This document shows, one piece after another, positions 15,847 through 24,406 of a stretch of 64,000 nucleotides of DNA. Source of the DNA: JBFMFH01 sp040752275 (GTDB lineage: Bacteria; Acidobacteriota; Vicinamibacteria; Vicinamibacterales; JAKQTR01); assembly GCA_040752275.1 (NCBI GenBank), contig JBFMFH010000022.1, positions 37,931 to 101,930 of the forward strand. The letters run 5' to 3'. The position numbers and the translations under genes were made by a program. The notes under the pieces were generated by a model that was not told the origin of the DNA, ran no database searches, and was given only the letters and a program-made list of their open reading frames with translations. The number at the start of each line of letters is the position of its first letter. Within the stretch, counting starts at the first letter, position 1.

Positions 15847-18248
15847 ACGTGGAGAGGATGGCCGTGATGACGCAGGCGATGCCCCGACCAACCCGATTCA
15901 GCATGCGCCCGCCCGTGCGCAATCGCGCGCTGTGGCTCCTGTGCGCGGCGCTCGCGCTGGCGTCCCAGCTCGACGCCACGGGAGGCGCTGGCGCGCTCGC
16001 GCGGCTGACCGCCGTGTCGGCCACCAGCGAACGCGGCTTGCTCACCGTGCTGATCGAAGCCACCGAGCCCGTCCCGTACGTCACGACTCGGCCCGACCCG
16101 CTGACGCTGGTTGTCGATCTGCGGAACGCGAACGCCGCCGGCGCGCGAAACACCGTGTCGGCACCGGTCGATCCCGTCGCGTCGGTGTCAGTCGAGGAAC
16201 TGCAGGCGGAGGACGGAGCCCAGCTCGCCAGGGTCCGGTTCCTGCTGAGCCGGCCCGTCACGCCGGAAGTGCGCAGCCGGCGCAACGCCATTCTCGTCGA
16301 ATTCGGCGGACCGGCGAGCGTGTCGCGCGATGCGCAGGAGACTCCACCGCCCGGTGCCGTGGTGTTGACGAACATCGACGTATCAGCCGGCCCGGCTGGC
16401 ACGCGAGTCACGCTGACGGGATCCGGTCCACTGAGTGTGGCGTCGGTCGAGCCCACGAAGGACCTGCCGCCCCGCCTCGTCGTCGACCTGTCGAATGCCG
16501 TGTTCTCTGTGCCTCGGACGACCGAGATCGGCAAAGGACCGGTCGACAGGATCCGAGTGGCGGTTTTCAGCCGTCAGCCTCTCGTGACGCGGGTGGTCGT
16601 CGACCTCAAGTTCCCGGTGGCGCACCGCGTCGAGACGGCCGGCAGCAGCGTGAGCGTCATCTTCGATGAGCCGGCTCCGCCCGCATCGCCGGCCCCGGTC
16701 GCTCCCTCGCCTGCTCCGACCGCTCCGGCGGCCGCCGAGCCGCAGGTCCCGCCCAAGCCCGTCGTCGCGCTGCCGGCCGCGCCGGCGGAAGCGCCGCCGG
16801 AGAAGCGGCCCGCAGAGGCCATGGCTGCGAAGCCCGCCGCCGCCCTCCCGGAGCCCGCTGCGGCGGTGACGCCGCCCACCCCGCCGAAGCCAGATCAGGC
16901 CGCGCCGTCCACCACCAAGACGACCGGTGCCCAAGTTCCGTCCCCCTCGGCCGCCAGTGAGACACTGGCCGGGGCCCAGGCCGAGAAGCAGTACACCGGC
17001 CACCCCATCACGTTCGACTTCACCGGGGCGGATCTTCGGGCCGTTCTGCGCACCTTCTCCGAGATCAGCGGTCTGAACGTCATCATCGACCCGAACATCA
17101 GCGGACCCGTCGATGTCTCGCTGCGTGAGGTGCCGTGGGATCAGGCGCTCGAGATCATCCTGCGAGCCAACAAGCTCGGCTACGTCGTCGAGAACAACGT
17201 CGTCCGTATCGCCCCGCTCACCGTGCTGGCCGAGGAGGAAACGCAGCGCCGCAAGCTGGCCGAGGAGCAGGCGATGGCCGGCCAGCTGAAGGTGCTGACC
17301 CGGTCGTTGAGCTACGCCCGGGCCACCGACCTGCAGAGCCTGTTGGTGAAGAGCGCGCTCACGCAGCGAGGCCAGGTGCAGGTCGACCCGCGGACCAACA
17401 CCATCATCATCACCGACCTGCCGTCGGCCCTTGAGGTTGCCGACAACTTGATCTCCACCCTGGACCAGCCAGAACCCCAGGTCGAGATCGAGGCGCGCAT
17501 CGTCCAGACGAGCCGGGACGCCGCCCGCGCGCTGGGCGTGCAATGGGGCCTCAGCGGACGGATGGCCAGCGAACTGGGCAACACGTCGCCGCTGGCGTTC
17601 CCCGCGCAGGGCAGCGTGAGCGGCCGGGTCGGCACCACCCAGGGCAACCCGATCGGCCCCGTCCGGTCGGCCACCCCCACGGGCGTGGACCTGGGTGTCC
17701 AGGGCGCCACCAGCTCGATCGGCCTGGCGATGGGGACGCTCAACGGGTCGCTGAGTCTCGACGTCGCGCTGTCGGCCATCGAGAAGCAGGGCCAGGGGCG
17801 CGTCCTGTCGACGCCTCGCGTCATGATGCAGAACAACGTCGAAGCCGAGATGACCCAGGGCGTGCAGATCCCGATTCAAACCGTGTCCAACAACACCGTC
17901 ACGGTCACGTTCAAGGACGCTGCGCTCATGCTGAAGGTCAAGCCTCAGATCACTGCGTCCAACACGGTGATCATGGACATCACGCTCGAGAACGCGTCGC
18001 CGGACTACAGCCGGCAGGTCAACGGCATTCCACCCATCGACACCCAGCGGGCGAAGACGCAGGTGCTCGTGCACGACTACGAGACGACGGTCATCGGCGG
18101 CATCGTGGTCAGCCGCGAGCAGTCGGTCAACGACCGCGTTCCGATGCTGCACAAGATCCCGCTGCTCGGCTGGCTGTTCAAACGCGATTCGATTCAGGAC
18201 GAGGACCGGGAGTTGCTGATATTCATCACGCCGCGGATCCGCCGGTAG
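15843..18248 (+). CDS. pilQ: type IV pilus secretin PilQ
   Basis: 801-aa outer-membrane channel. Signal peptide in the first 45 residues, two AMIN domains (about 55-160 and 180-270), a long Pro/Ala-rich linker (about 272-370), a secretin N-domain starting at ITFDFTGADLRAVLRTFSEISGLN, a second N-domain, and the secretin pore ending in VPMLHKIPLLGWLFKRD...LLIFITPRI. GTG start overlaps pilP. Last core gene of pilMNOPQ. Confidence 0.96.
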   Translation: MNVERMAVMTQAMPRPTRFSMRPPVRNRALWLLCAALALASQLDATGGAGALARLTAVSATSERGLLTVLIEATEPVPYVTTRPDPLTLVVDLRNANAAGARNTVSAPVDPVASVSVEELQAEDGAQLARVRFLLSRPVTPEVRSRRNAILVEFGGPASVSRDAQETPPPGAVVLTNIDVSAGPAGTRVTLTGSGPLSVASVEPTKDLPPRLVVDLSNAVFSVPRTTEIGKGPVDRIRVAVFSRQPLVTRVVVDLKFPVAHRVETAGSSVSVIFDEPAPPASPAPVAPSPAPTAPAAAEPQVPPKPVVALPAAPAEAPPEKRPAEAMAAKPAAALPEPAAAVTPPTPPKPDQAAPSTTKTTGAQVPSPSAASETLAGAQAEKQYTGHPITFDFTGADLRAVLRTFSEISGLNVIIDPNISGPVDVSLREVPWDQALEIILRANKLGYVVENNVVRIAPLTVLAEEETQRRKLAEEQAMAGQLKVLTRSLSYARATDLQSLLVKSALTQRGQVQVDPRTNTIIITDLPSALEVADNLISTLDQPEPQVEIEARIVQTSRDAARALGVQWGLSGRMASELGNTSPLAFPAQGSVSGRVGTTQGNPIGPVRSATPTGVDLGVQGATSSIGLAMGTLNGSLSLDVALSAIEKQGQGRVLSTPRVMMQNNVEAEMTQGVQIPIQTVSNNTVTVTFKDAALMLKVKPQITASNTVIMDITLENASPDYSRQVNGIPPIDTQRAKTQVLVHDYETTVIGGIVVSREQSVNDRVPMLHKIPLLGWLFKRDSIQDEDRELLIFITPRIRR

Positions 18249-18273
18249 GCGGCCTCGCGTTCGGGAGAGACGT

Positions 18274-18939
18274 ATGAAGCGCACTCAGCTGACACCCACG
18301 GCAACAGCACGATACGCGACGGCGCTCACGGTTGTCGCGCTGGCCTTCTTCGGCGGGATCTCATGCGGGGGCATGAACGAGAACGGCCGGTCGCCGTCCT
18401 ACCTCTTCATCGAGGCGCTCACCGCCGCCTCCGGCGCGAAGCCGGACAGCTTCGCGAATCTCCTCGAGTCCGACGTCATCACGAACGTGCGCGTGCAGTT
18501 CGGCGGCCAGGAGACGCTCCAACCGACCATCTTCGAGGACACGGGACGCGCCGTGCTCAGGATGGCCCTGAAGGACGTCGGTGCGCCGAACGCGCCGACC
18601 ACGCCCACTTCGACCAACGCCATCACCGTGACGCGCTACCGCGTAGAGTTCCGGCGCACGGACGGGCGCTCCACGCCTGGCGTCGACGTGCCGTATGCCT
18701 TCGACGGCGGCGCCACCGGGACCTTCGACGCCAACGGCGGCACGCTGGTCTTCGTGCTCGTGCGCGCCCAGGCCAAGCTCGAGGAGCCGCTGAAGTCCCT
18801 GCGGGGCGGTGGCGGAGCGATTCTGCTGTCGACGATCGCCGATGTCACCTTCTACGGCCACGACCAGAACGGCAATGCCGTCTCCGTCACGGGGCAGATC
18901 AGCGTGAACTTTGCGGATTGGGGCGACCCAACCACGTAG
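18274..18939 (+). CDS. secreted lipoprotein of the pil operon, unknown role
   Basis: 221 aa. Signal peptide with lipobox GISC (Cys at about residue 32) followed by GG; the rest is beta-rich with no family I recognise. SD CGGGAGAGACGT precedes ATG 18274, 25 bp behind pilQ. Co-directional with pilQ and the PKD lipoprotein, so probably co-transcribed and outer-membrane associated. Confidence 0.75.
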   Translation: MKRTQLTPTATARYATALTVVALAFFGGISCGGMNENGRSPSYLFIEALTAASGAKPDSFANLLESDVITNVRVQFGGQETLQPTIFEDTGRAVLRMALKDVGAPNAPTTPTSTNAITVTRYRVEFRRTDGRSTPGVDVPYAFDGGATGTFDANGGTLVFVLVRAQAKLEEPLKSLRGGGGAILLSTIADVTFYGHDQNGNAVSVTGQISVNFADWGDPTT

Positions 18940-18949
18940 GGAGTCCGAT

Positions 18950-20236
18950 ATGTCGCGCACGCTTCGCACCATCGTTGCTCTGACCGGCGTTGCCGTCCTG
19001 CTGGCCTCGTGCACGGCCAAGAAGCAGGAAGCCCCGCCCCTGTCGGGTCCGTCTGAGCTGGCCACCTCAATCACGGTCACGGCCAGCCCGGATACGCTCC
19101 GCCAGGACGGCGCCTCGCAGTCCCAGATCGGGGTGCTCGCCAGGGACAGCAGCGGACAGCCGGTCGGCAACCTCGCGATCCGTCTCGACGTGGCCGTCGG
19201 CGGCGTCGTGACCGACTTCGGGCAGATCTCCGCCAAGAACGTCACGACCGGATCCGACGGGCGCGCGAACGTCGTCTACACGGCACCCAACGCCCCTGTG
19301 GATCCCGTCGATGCGGGGACCGTCGTCCAGATCCTCGCGACGCCGCTTGGCACCGACTATGCCAGCGCCGTGGCGCGGACCGTGAGCATCCGCCTGGTGC
19401 CCCCGGGCGTCATTCTGCCGCCCAACGGCACCCCGACACCGGCGTTCACCGTGTCGCCGTCGGCGCCGGTCATCCAGGCCGATGTGACGTTCGACGCATC
19501 GCTCAGCAGCGATGCGGACGGCCAGATCGTGTCCTACGTCTGGAGCTTCGGCGACGGCACCTCGGGTACGGGCCAGCTCGCCACGCACCGCTACAGCGCC
19601 GGTGGCACCTACTCGGTCACGTTGACCGTGACGGACGACCGCAACCTCTCCGCCTCGGTGACGGCGACGGTTGCCGTGACCGAGACGGCGGTCCCGACCG
19701 CCGACTTCGTGTTCTCGCCGACCACGCCGATCGTGAACGAAACCGTGTTCTTCAACGCCGCGGCCTCGCGTGCGGCGACGGGCCGGACGCTCGTCAGCTA
19801 CGATTGGACGCTGGGCACGGGCCGGACGGCTTCGGGTGTGACGGTGTCGAAGGCGTACGGCTCTCCCGGCACGTACAACGTGACCCTGACGGTGACCGAC
19901 GACATCGGCAAGCGGGGCACCGCGAGCAAGACCGTTCCCGTGACCGCGACCGGGTCGCTGACGGCCGCCTTCACCTTCTCGCCCACCAACCCAGCTGGGG
20001 CGGAGACCATCCAGTTCAACGGATCGAGCTCGTCGGGCGTCAATCCGATCATCTCGTACGCCTGGGACTTCGGCGATGGTACGACCGCCACCGGTGTGAC
20101 CACGTCCCACTCCTACGCGAGCTCGTGTCCGGGGGGTGCGGATGACCGGACCTTCGTGGTACGGTTGACGGTGGGAGACACGAACGGGAAGTCCGCAACC
20201 ACGACCCAGAATGTCGTGGTCACGGCCTGCAAGTAG
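18950..20236 (+). CDS. PKD-repeat lipoprotein with N-terminal Ig-like domain
   Basis: 428 aa. Signal peptide with LLASC lipobox (about residues 18-22), an invasin/Big-1-like domain (SITVTASPDTLRQDGASQSQIGV...), then three PKD domains marked by YVWSFGDGTSG, SYDWTLGTGRT and YAWDFGDGTTATG with HRYSAGGTYSVTLTVTD-type endings. Start ATG 18950 after GGGAGTCC. Extracellular adhesion or matrix-type protein in the pil transcript; function unproven. Confidence 0.85.
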   Translation: MSRTLRTIVALTGVAVLLASCTAKKQEAPPLSGPSELATSITVTASPDTLRQDGASQSQIGVLARDSSGQPVGNLAIRLDVAVGGVVTDFGQISAKNVTTGSDGRANVVYTAPNAPVDPVDAGTVVQILATPLGTDYASAVARTVSIRLVPPGVILPPNGTPTPAFTVSPSAPVIQADVTFDASLSSDADGQIVSYVWSFGDGTSGTGQLATHRYSAGGTYSVTLTVTDDRNLSASVTATVAVTETAVPTADFVFSPTTPIVNETVFFNAAASRAATGRTLVSYDWTLGTGRTASGVTVSKAYGSPGTYNVTLTVTDDIGKRGTASKTVPVTATGSLTAAFTFSPTNPAGAETIQFNGSSSSGVNPIISYAWDFGDGTTATGVTTSHSYASSCPGGADDRTFVVRLTVGDTNGKSATTTQNVVVTACK

Positions 20237-20245
20237 CGGGGATCT

Positions 20246-21115
20246 GTGGCTGACCAGGCGCGTATCGAGGAACTGGAGCGACGACTCCGGCAGGACCCGG
20301 CGTCCATTGCCTTCGCCCAGCTCGGCGAGGAATATCGCCGTGCGGGCCGCATCAAGGAGGCCATCGCGATCTGCCGGGCCGGGCTCGTCCGCCATCCGGG
20401 CTACCTGTCTGCCAGAGTGACTCTGGGGCGGGCGCTCCTCGAGGCGGGGGACCTCGATGCGGCCCAGCAGGAACTGGGCGACGTCCGGCGGGTGGCGCCG
20501 GAGAACCTCGCGGCCATCCGCGGTCTCGCGGAGGTGCACCGCAGGCGGGGAGAGCTGCCCGAGGCACTCGAGCAGTACCGCACGGCGTTCGAACTCGCGC
20601 AGAACGATCCCGGCATCGATCAGATCGTCAAGGACCTCCGGAGGCAGATTGGACCCTCCCGGCGTCCGGCACCGCCTGGCCCGCCAGCGCCCGCGCGAGT
20701 CGGATGGCCCCCACAGCCGGTGTCGCCGCCGGCCACCGGCGCGCCACCCGTTGTCCCAACGCCCCCCGGAGTCGCACGGTCGCCGCGGCCAGCGCCGGCC
20801 CCGCGGTCGGCGGCGGCGCCTGCCGCGCCGGGCCCTGCGCCAACACCTCCGTTGCAGCGGCCGCCTGTGACGGGTCCGGCCGGCCAGACGGTCGCCGGCG
20901 CGGCACTGCCCCGAGAGGCTCCGGCGGCCGGCGTTCCGCCTGCACCGTTCACTCCGGCGGCCTCCTCGGGCCAAACGTCGTCGCGCCATGCGCCGGCTCC
21001 CGCCGTAGAAGATGCCGGGACGGTCCGGACCCGCCGGGTCGTCCTGCTGCTCGAGCGCTGGCTCGAAGGCATCGTCGCGGATCGGCGGACCCGCATCTAC
21101 GGCACCCAAGCCTGA
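20246..21115 (+). CDS. TPR protein with Pro/Ala-rich tail
   Basis: 289 aa from GTG 20246. TPR helices cover about residues 1-125 (FAQLGEEYRRAGRIKEAIAI, ALLEAGDLDAAQQEL, VHRRRGELPEALEQYRTAF); residues 130-260 are Pro/Ala low complexity; the end is basic (VRTRRVVLLLERWLEGIVADRRTR). No signal peptide. Probably the last gene of the pil transcript and perhaps an assembly scaffold, by context only. Confidence 0.75.
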   Translation: MADQARIEELERRLRQDPASIAFAQLGEEYRRAGRIKEAIAICRAGLVRHPGYLSARVTLGRALLEAGDLDAAQQELGDVRRVAPENLAAIRGLAEVHRRRGELPEALEQYRTAFELAQNDPGIDQIVKDLRRQIGPSRRPAPPGPPAPARVGWPPQPVSPPATGAPPVVPTPPGVARSPRPAPAPRSAAAPAAPGPAPTPPLQRPPVTGPAGQTVAGAALPREAPAAGVPPAPFTPAASSGQTSSRHAPAPAVEDAGTVRTRRVVLLLERWLEGIVADRRTRIYGTQA

Positions 21116-21219
21116 GGGCGGCGCCGGGCGGGCCGGGGGCGTTCTTCGCCGTTTCTTCGTGTTCCCACATCAAGGTGTTGGAACTCGGCCGGTCCTTATG
21201 AGAGAATTCCGCTTCGCCG

Positions 21220-22383
21220 ATGAGCCAACCCAACCCGGACATCTTGGCTGCCCGTCAGGCACGTGTCCGGGCGGCCCTTGGGCGAGAGGGCCTCGAGGGA
21301 ATCGTCCTCGTTCATCTCCCGAATATCCGCTATCTGACCGGATTCGGAGGATCGAGCGCCATCGTCGTGCTCACGGCGGCTCGGCTGGTTCTGATGACCG
21401 ACGGCCGGTACACCACGGAAGTGGACCAGACCGTCAAGCCCGCCTGTGCCGCCCTGGAACTCGTCAAGGTCGATACGACCTACGATGATACGCTGGCGCG
21501 CGTAGTCGGAGCCCTCGGCCCGGTGCGTCTCGGCATCGAGGGTGGCCATCTCAGTGTGTCCCGCTACAACCTCTTGACCTCGCGGCTGTCGGGCGGGTCA
21601 GGCTCGGGTGGTGCGGGGAGCCCGGAGCTGGTGCCCGTCGAGCGGCTGGTCGAGGCGGAGCGGCTTCTGAAGGACGAGGTGGAGGTTGCCCTCTTCAGGG
21701 AAGCCGCGGCCATGCTCGACGAAGCGGCCGCCGCCGTCCTGGGTGACCTGCGGGCCGGACAGCGGGAATCTGACGTCGCCGCGGACGTCGACTGGTGCCT
21801 CAAGCGGGCCGGATTCGAACGAACCTCCTTCGAGACGATCGTGGCGTCGGGGCCGAACGCGGCGCTGCCGCACGCCAGGCCGGGGAACCGGGACCTGCGT
21901 GCGGGCGATCTGGTCATCCTGGACTTCGGCGGCGTTCACGGAGGCTACTGCGTGGACATGACCCGCACGGTCTCGGTTGGGACGCCCGGAGCCGAAGCCC
22001 AGCGCCTCTACGACGCGGTGGCAGGTGCGCTCTCGGCGGCCGTCGAGGCGGTCCGGCCGGGTGCGACCGCCGGCGACGTCGACAGTGCCGCGCGGGCCGT
22101 CCTGGACCAGGCGGGCCTGGGGCAGGCCTTCACCCACGGCACCGGTCACGGTCTGGGGCTGGAGGTTCACGAAGAACCCAGGATTGGACCCGTCCGGGCG
22201 AACGCGGCCGGTGTCCCCCTCGCCACACGGGATGAGGTGCTGGCGCCGGGCCTGGTGATCACGGTCGAACCCGGTGTGTATGTTCCCGGTCTCGGCGGAG
22301 TACGCATCGAGGACGACGTGCTGGTGACGGCGCACGGTTGCGAGGTCCTCACACGCGCGCCGCGCGACATGCTGGTGATATGA
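21220..22383 (+). CDS. pepP: Xaa-Pro aminopeptidase (M24 family)
   Basis: 387-aa creatinase-fold metallopeptidase that removes an N-terminal residue before proline. An N-terminal creatinase domain is followed by the pita-bread domain with metal ligands in LVILDFGGVHGGYCVDMTRT, HGTGHGLGLEVHE and TVEPGVYV/IEDDVLVT. Cytoplasmic, no signal. Overlaps accB by ATGA, a frequent pepP-accBC arrangement. It could equally be called PepQ-like. Confidence 0.9.
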   Translation: MSQPNPDILAARQARVRAALGREGLEGIVLVHLPNIRYLTGFGGSSAIVVLTAARLVLMTDGRYTTEVDQTVKPACAALELVKVDTTYDDTLARVVGALGPVRLGIEGGHLSVSRYNLLTSRLSGGSGSGGAGSPELVPVERLVEAERLLKDEVEVALFREAAAMLDEAAAAVLGDLRAGQRESDVAADVDWCLKRAGFERTSFETIVASGPNAALPHARPGNRDLRAGDLVILDFGGVHGGYCVDMTRTVSVGTPGAEAQRLYDAVAGALSAAVEAVRPGATAGDVDSAARAVLDQAGLGQAFTHGTGHGLGLEVHEEPRIGPVRANAAGVPLATRDEVLAPGLVITVEPGVYVPGLGGVRIEDDVLVTAHGCEVLTRAPRDMLVI

Positions 22384-22877
22384 CAACGATGAACGTCGAC
22401 GAGATACGGGCCATCCTGGATCTGGTGCGGGAGCACGAACTCTCGGAGTTCGAACTGGAGTTCGAGGGCCTGAAACTCAAGGTGCGCAAGCCGGGGACCG
22501 CCCAGGCCATTCCCGTGCCGCCTCTGATGCCGGCTTCGCCATTGCCGTCCGTGTCGGTCCCGGCGGCGCCGGGGCATGCGGCGCACCTGGTGACCTCACC
22601 TCGTCCGGCCGGCCCGGTTCCGGAAGCCGATGCGGACTTGTCCATCGTGAAGTCACCGATTGTCGGCACCTTCTACCGGTCGCCCGAACCGGGAGCGCCG
22701 CCGTTTGTCGAGACCGGCGCGCAGGTGAAGAAGGGGCAGGTCCTCTGCATCATCGAAGCCATGAAGCTGATGAACGAAATCGAGTCCGACTACGCGGGCG
22801 AGGTGGTGGCGGTGTATGTCGACAACGGCCAGCCGGTGCAGTACGGGGAGCGATTGTTCGCCATCAGGGTGAAATGA
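22380..22877 (+). CDS. accB: biotin carboxyl carrier protein (BCCP)
   Basis: 165 aa. Carries biotin for acetyl-CoA carboxylase. N-terminal helix, Pro/Ala linker (about 45-85), biotinyl domain with EAMKLMNEI, acceptor Lys129. ATG 22380 overlaps the pepP stop; ATG 22389 is an alternative. Overlaps accC. Confidence 0.95.
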   Translation: MTTMNVDEIRAILDLVREHELSEFELEFEGLKLKVRKPGTAQAIPVPPLMPASPLPSVSVPAAPGHAAHLVTSPRPAGPVPEADADLSIVKSPIVGTFYRSPEPGAPPFVETGAQVKKGQVLCIIEAMKLMNEIESDYAGEVVAVYVDNGQPVQYGERLFAIRVK

Positions 22878-24250
22878 TGTTCAAGAAGATTCTGATCGCC
22901 AACCGCGGAGAGATCGCGTTGCGGGTGATCCTGGCATGCCGGGAGCTCGGGATCCGAACCGTGGCGGTCTACTCCGAAGCCGACGAGAACGCGCTCCACG
23001 TGCGATTCGCGGACGAGGACATCTGCATCGGTCCGGCCCGAGCGGCGGACAGCTACCTGAACGTTCCGGCCATCATCAGCGCCGCCGAAATCACGGGTGC
23101 CGACGCCGTCCACCCCGGCTACGGGTTCCTGTCCGAGAGCGCGTACCTCGCCGAGGTGTGCGAGGCGTGCAATGTCCGGTTCATCGGACCGGCTCCCCAG
23201 GTGATTCGTCTGATGGGGGACAAGGCCCGGGCCCGCCGCGCGATGAAGAAGGCCGGTGTGCCGATCCTTCCGGGTTCCGAGGGGATTATCGAGGGCGAGG
23301 AACAGGCGCTCGCCCTGGCCGGCGACATCGGGTATCCGGTGCTGATCAAGGCCGTGGCCGGCGGTGGCGGTCGCGGGATGCGTGTTGTCCGCGCGCCCGG
23401 CGAGCTGGGACATGCCCTCAAGACGGCGCAGCGCGAGGCCGAGGCGGCCTTCGGCGTTCCGGACGTCTACGTCGAGAAGTACGTCGAGTCGCCGCGCCAC
23501 ATCGAGTTCCAGATCTTGGGCGATCATCACGGCCACGTCGTCCATCTCGGTGAGCGCGAGTGTTCGATCCAACGGCGCCACCAGAAGCTCATCGAGGAAT
23601 CACCGTCCCCGGCGCTGACCGACCGGCAGCGGCGCAAGATGGGGCAGGTGGTCGTCAACGCCGCCAGGGCCGTGCAGTACACGAACGCCGGCACCTTCGA
23701 GTTCCTGGCGGACGCCGACGGCAGGTTCTACTTCATGGAGGCGAACACCCGCCTCCAGGTCGAGCACGGCGTCACCGAACTCGTGACCGGCGTGGACATC
23801 GTGAAGGAGCAGATCCGGATCGCGGCCGGCGAGCGCCTGTCGTTCAGGCAGGGCGAAATCGCCTTCACCGGCCACGCCATCGAGTGCCGCGTGAATGCCG
23901 AGTGCCCCGACACCTTCGTGCCGTCGCCCGGGCGGATCGACGTGTTGAGCCTCCCCGGCGGTCCGGGTATCCGCATCGACACGGCCGTGCACGCCGAGGC
24001 GACGGTCCCCCCGTACTACGATTCGATGATCGCCAAGGTCCTGGCCTGGGGCCGGACGCGCGATGAAGCGATCGTGAGGATGCAGCGGGCACTCGAGATG
24101 ATGGTGGTGGAGGGCGTCAGGACGTCGATTCCCCTGCATCTCAGGATTCTGGCCGAGGCCGACTTCCGGGCCGGGAACCTGAGCACCTCGTTCATGGAGC
24201 GGTACGTGGCCCAGCCCGCGCAGAAACCAGACCTCGCCCAGGCGGTGTAG
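22874..24250 (+). CDS. accC: biotin carboxylase subunit of acetyl-CoA carboxylase
   Basis: 458 aa ATP-grasp enzyme. KILIANRGEIALRV at the N-terminus, PGYGFLSESA, GGGGRGMRVV ATP loop, ERECSIQRRHQKLIEE, and FMEANTRLQVEHGVTE. Carboxylates BCCP-biotin for malonyl-CoA synthesis. The family usually has EMNTR..VEHPVTE; here EANTR and HGVTE are conservative departures. The heptamer array follows the stop directly. Confidence 0.95.
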   Translation: MMFKKILIANRGEIALRVILACRELGIRTVAVYSEADENALHVRFADEDICIGPARAADSYLNVPAIISAAEITGADAVHPGYGFLSESAYLAEVCEACNVRFIGPAPQVIRLMGDKARARRAMKKAGVPILPGSEGIIEGEEQALALAGDIGYPVLIKAVAGGGGRGMRVVRAPGELGHALKTAQREAEAAFGVPDVYVEKYVESPRHIEFQILGDHHGHVVHLGERECSIQRRHQKLIEESPSPALTDRQRRKMGQVVVNAARAVQYTNAGTFEFLADADGRFYFMEANTRLQVEHGVTELVTGVDIVKEQIRIAAGERLSFRQGEIAFTGHAIECRVNAECPDTFVPSPGRIDVLSLPGGPGIRIDTAVHAEATVPPYYDSMIAKVLAWGRTRDEAIVRMQRALEMMVVEGVRTSIPLHLRILAEADFRAGNLSTSFMERYVAQPAQKPDLAQAV

Positions 24251-24256
24251 TCCGGC

Positions 24257-24298
24257 ATTCCAAATCCCGAATCCCAGATCCCGAATCCCGAATCCCGG
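24257..24298. repeat. 7-bp tandem array (ATCCCGA)
   Basis: Six heptamers (ATTCCAA, ATCCCGA, ATCCCAG, ATCCCGA, ATCCCGA, ATCCCGG) starting seven bases after the accC stop; read on the minus strand the unit is GGGATTC. Confidence 0.85.
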
Positions 24299-24317
24299 GT
24301 TGTGGTTCCTTCCCATG

Positions 24318-24323
24318 TATAAT
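24318..24323 (+). promoter_or_regulatory. TATAAT -10-like box upstream of the permease
   Basis: TATAATG, 84 bp upstream of the permease ATG, directly after the heptamer array. No acceptable -35 at 16-18 bp, so confidence is limited. Confidence 0.35.
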
Positions 24324-24406
24324 GCCCCGACCCTGCCTGGAGTGGTTGTCTGAGGTTCGCCCCTGATGGGTGTTCCTCGCGTGGATGGTGCTGAAGGAGC
24401 CGCCGC

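Noticed and set aside
16383..18284. 633-aa antisense ORF opposite pilQ
   Set aside because: Arg/Gly/Asp-rich shadow of a GC-rich gene; pilQ has complete domain evidence.
19067..21109. 680-aa antisense ORF opposite the PKD and TPR genes
   Set aside because: Low-complexity Arg/Gly composition and no motifs; sense genes are well supported.
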